A stretch of DNA of 64,000 nucleotides from Croceimicrobium hydrocarbonivorans. Its GTDB lineage: Bacteria; Bacteroidota; Bacteroidia; Flavobacteriales; Schleiferiaceae. Position 1 is the stretch's first letter; each line of letters starts with the position of its first letter. Positions 62,454 through 64,000 of the stretch are shown piece after piece. The stretch spans positions 2,425,501 to 2,489,500 of the forward strand of contig NZ_CP060139.1 of the NCBI RefSeq assembly GCF_014524565.1, read 5' to 3'. Position numbers and translations under genes: made by a program. The notes under the pieces are model-generated. The model was not told the origin of the DNA. It made no database searches and saw nothing but the letters and a program-made list of their open reading frames with translations.

Positions 62454-62568
62454 TTCTTAAGCATTCAAGCACTTTTTAATAGACAGTGCATCATCCTAAA
62501 GTCTGCATTATCATGCAGGTTTCAGTACAACAATTATGTAATTAGGTAATACAACACGAAATAATCGG

Positions 62569-64000
62569 ATGTATATAGATCAGCAGGAAATCTTTGCTAA
62601 AACTAATGGTGGCCTTCAAATCATCTTAGATTACTATAAAAATGCACAAGATGCACTCGATAAGAAAGGTCAAAAATTTAAAATCAGGGATTCCGAAAAA
62701 ACCGCTTCAGCTTCTTTAAAGCAAACAAGTGATGGTAACTGGATTGTTACCGATTTTGGTGGTGATGGTGAACACCGCAACGGTATTCAAGTCTGCATGC
62801 TCGAAGAGGGTATTGAAGAATACCGCACCGCTCTACTATTTCTAGCACGCAAATATGGTGTAAAGGGTGAAGATGGTAAATCATTAGGTTTTGATCGCGG
62901 ATATGAGAAATTACCGATAGAGGATGGCATGGAGGAAAACCAATACCTCTATAAGATCAAGGATTTTACTGATAATGAGCTTTTGGTATTAGGGCCTGGC
63001 GTTACGAGAGAATTATGTCGAAATCACCATTTATATAGTTTAGAAAGCTACACTTATGTTTCAAAGGATAAGAAAACCGGTGAATTAGTTCAGCATATTT
63101 GGAAAAGCACCGATCATTATCCTGTATTTCAATTCAATTTTGAGAGTGGCCAAAATGAATGGAATAAAAGACTGGAGCCCAAGGCGCTAAAGAAATCCGA
63201 GCGCTTCCGGTATAATGGGCAACGTCCTAACGGCTACATAATGGGCTTACATTTAGCTCAACAGCGATTTGATAAGCTAAATGCTGATGTTTCAGAAGTA
63301 GAGTATGATTCTATGGATGAAATGGAAAAAGCGGAAAGCCGGCAAGATAAAAAGCTGCCGGAAATTATTATTTGTGGGGGAGATCGTGATGCATTAGCGA
63401 CGGAAGCGGCTACCGGGTGTACTGTGGTTTGGTTTAATTCGGAAACTGCCAAAATCACTTTTAAAGACATGAAAAAGCTTCAGCAATTGGCTTACAAAGT
63501 CTATTACCTGGGAGATATTGATTCAACTGGTTTAAAGGTGCAACATTCGCTTGGAATGCAACATTTGGACTTGCATTTAATACGGTTGCCTATGGACCTA
63601 CTTAAGAAAAAGGACCACCGTGGTAATCCTTGCAAAGATGTGCGTGAATATCTGAACTATTATAAAGCGTATGATCTTAAAAAGTTAATTGAGGTAGCAG
63701 TGCCATATCGTATGTGGGATGTGCGCTTGGTAAAGCATCCTACAATTGAAAAAATGTGGATTCGAAAATATGAAGTCAACAATCTACAACTTTATAATTT
63801 CCTCGAAGGAAATGGATTCTATCGATTTAAACTACCTAATGTAAAAACAGGGTATATCTATATCCGTGTACAAAATGGAGTAGTAGAGGAAATTGATCAT
63901 GTGGAAATTAAAGCTTTCATCAATCAATTTCTTGAAGGCAATAAAGCCGAGCCGGCATTAAGAAATGCATTCTATCGATCGCGTCAACATTTAGGAGAGC
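62569..64000 (+). CDS. TOPRIM primase-like protein, partial (runs off the right edge)
   Basis: ATG 62569 opens a frame still open at 64000 (477 codons). Residues about 15-75 (FKIRDSEKTASASLKQTSDG, NWIVTDFGGDGEHRNGIQV) resemble the fold of the CHC2 primase zinc domain, but the zinc Cys/His residues are absent. A TOPRIM domain follows, with EIIICGGDRDALATEAA (acidic motif) and VYYLGDIDSTGLKVQ (DxD). The tail, with RKYEVNNLQLYNFLEGNGFY, resembles phage/plasmid primase-helicase linkers; a helicase may follow beyond the edge. It is the strongest evidence that this island encodes its own replication. Confidence 0.78.
   Translation, partial: MYIDQQEIFAKTNGGLQIILDYYKNAQDALDKKGQKFKIRDSEKTASASLKQTSDGNWIVTDFGGDGEHRNGIQVCMLEEGIEEYRTALLFLARKYGVKGEDGKSLGFDRGYEKLPIEDGMEENQYLYKIKDFTDNELLVLGPGVTRELCRNHHLYSLESYTYVSKDKKTGELVQHIWKSTDHYPVFQFNFESGQNEWNKRLEPKALKKSERFRYNGQRPNGYIMGLHLAQQRFDKLNADVSEVEYDSMDEMEKAESRQDKKLPEIIICGGDRDALATEAATGCTVVWFNSETAKITFKDMKKLQQLAYKVYYLGDIDSTGLKVQHSLGMQHLDLHLIRLPMDLLKKKDHRGNPCKDVREYLNYYKAYDLKKLIEVAVPYRMWDVRLVKHPTIEKMWIRKYEVNNLQLYNFLEGNGFYRFKLPNVKTGYIYIRVQNGVVEEIDHVEIKAFINQFLEGNKAEPALRNAFYRSRQHLGE

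Noticed and set aside
1-64000. CRISPR arrays, rRNA genes, IS transposases
   Set aside because: No regularly spaced short repeats, rRNA-like sequence or transposase-like ORF was seen.

Overview
The window looks like a chromosome segment from a member of the Bacteroidota, most likely Flavobacteriales (a Cryomorphaceae/Schleiferiaceae-like marine lineage would fit, but the sequence does not prove it). The signs are gliding-motility genes (gldA, gldB, gldC), many secreted proteins with type IX secretion (T9SS) C-terminal sorting domains, LytTR/propeller two-component genes, TAnnTTTG-type -7 promoter boxes, and the mevalonate route to isoprenoids. There is no rRNA, intact tRNA or CRISPR array. About 59 kb is densely packed core genome; the right end (about 59.2 kb to the edge) is accessory DNA.

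Layout. 1-9.7 kb: a DUF255 thioredoxin-like protein (cut by the left edge), a PiT phosphate permease, an M20 dipeptidase, and a secreted set (kelch propeller protein, GH10 xylanase lipoprotein, small beta-barrel, T9SS protein). 9.9-14.6 kb: a minus-strand isoprenoid/lipid block (diphosphomevalonate decarboxylase, GHMP kinase, UbiA prenyltransferase), fabD, a four-helix-bundle gene framed by inverted repeats, and queD. 14.6-27.8 kb: housekeeping and gliding genes (MazG-like, dtd, rsgA, gldA, der, nadE, gldB, gldC, engB) mixed with surface proteins. 28-36.7 kb: lipoproteins, an SGNH hydrolase, a PagL-like protein, an OmpH/Skp-like protein, alaS, an M23 peptidase and a MerR regulator.

36.7-44.8 kb is a cofactor-uptake district. 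A TPP riboswitch with a good promoter controls a TonB-dependent receptor and a ThiY-like binding lipoprotein. The convergent minus-strand operon carries a NadR-like kinase, a PnuC/PnuT permease, a YkoF-like thiamine-binding protein and, first in line, a geranylgeranylglyceryl phosphate synthase (GGGPS) homologue. GGGPS plus the UbiA enzyme at 9.9 kb could together perform the first two committed steps of archaeal-type ether-lipid synthesis, with precursors from the mevalonate enzymes.

44.8-59.2 kb: ahcY with a textbook promoter and terminator, a three-gene phosphorelay cluster, a LytS/LytTR pair, and large secreted proteins. 59.2-64 kb: three tandem terminator plus tRNA-3'-end-like scars, two inside a 168-bp direct repeat spaced 701 bp and bracketing a GIY-YIG gene. 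These lead into an island with an XRE regulator divergent from an operon of a 77-aa protein, two GT-A-like glycosyltransferase candidates and a TOPRIM primase-like protein that runs off the right edge. This looks like the left end of an integrated phage or mobile element that used the 3' end of an initiator-tRNA-like gene.
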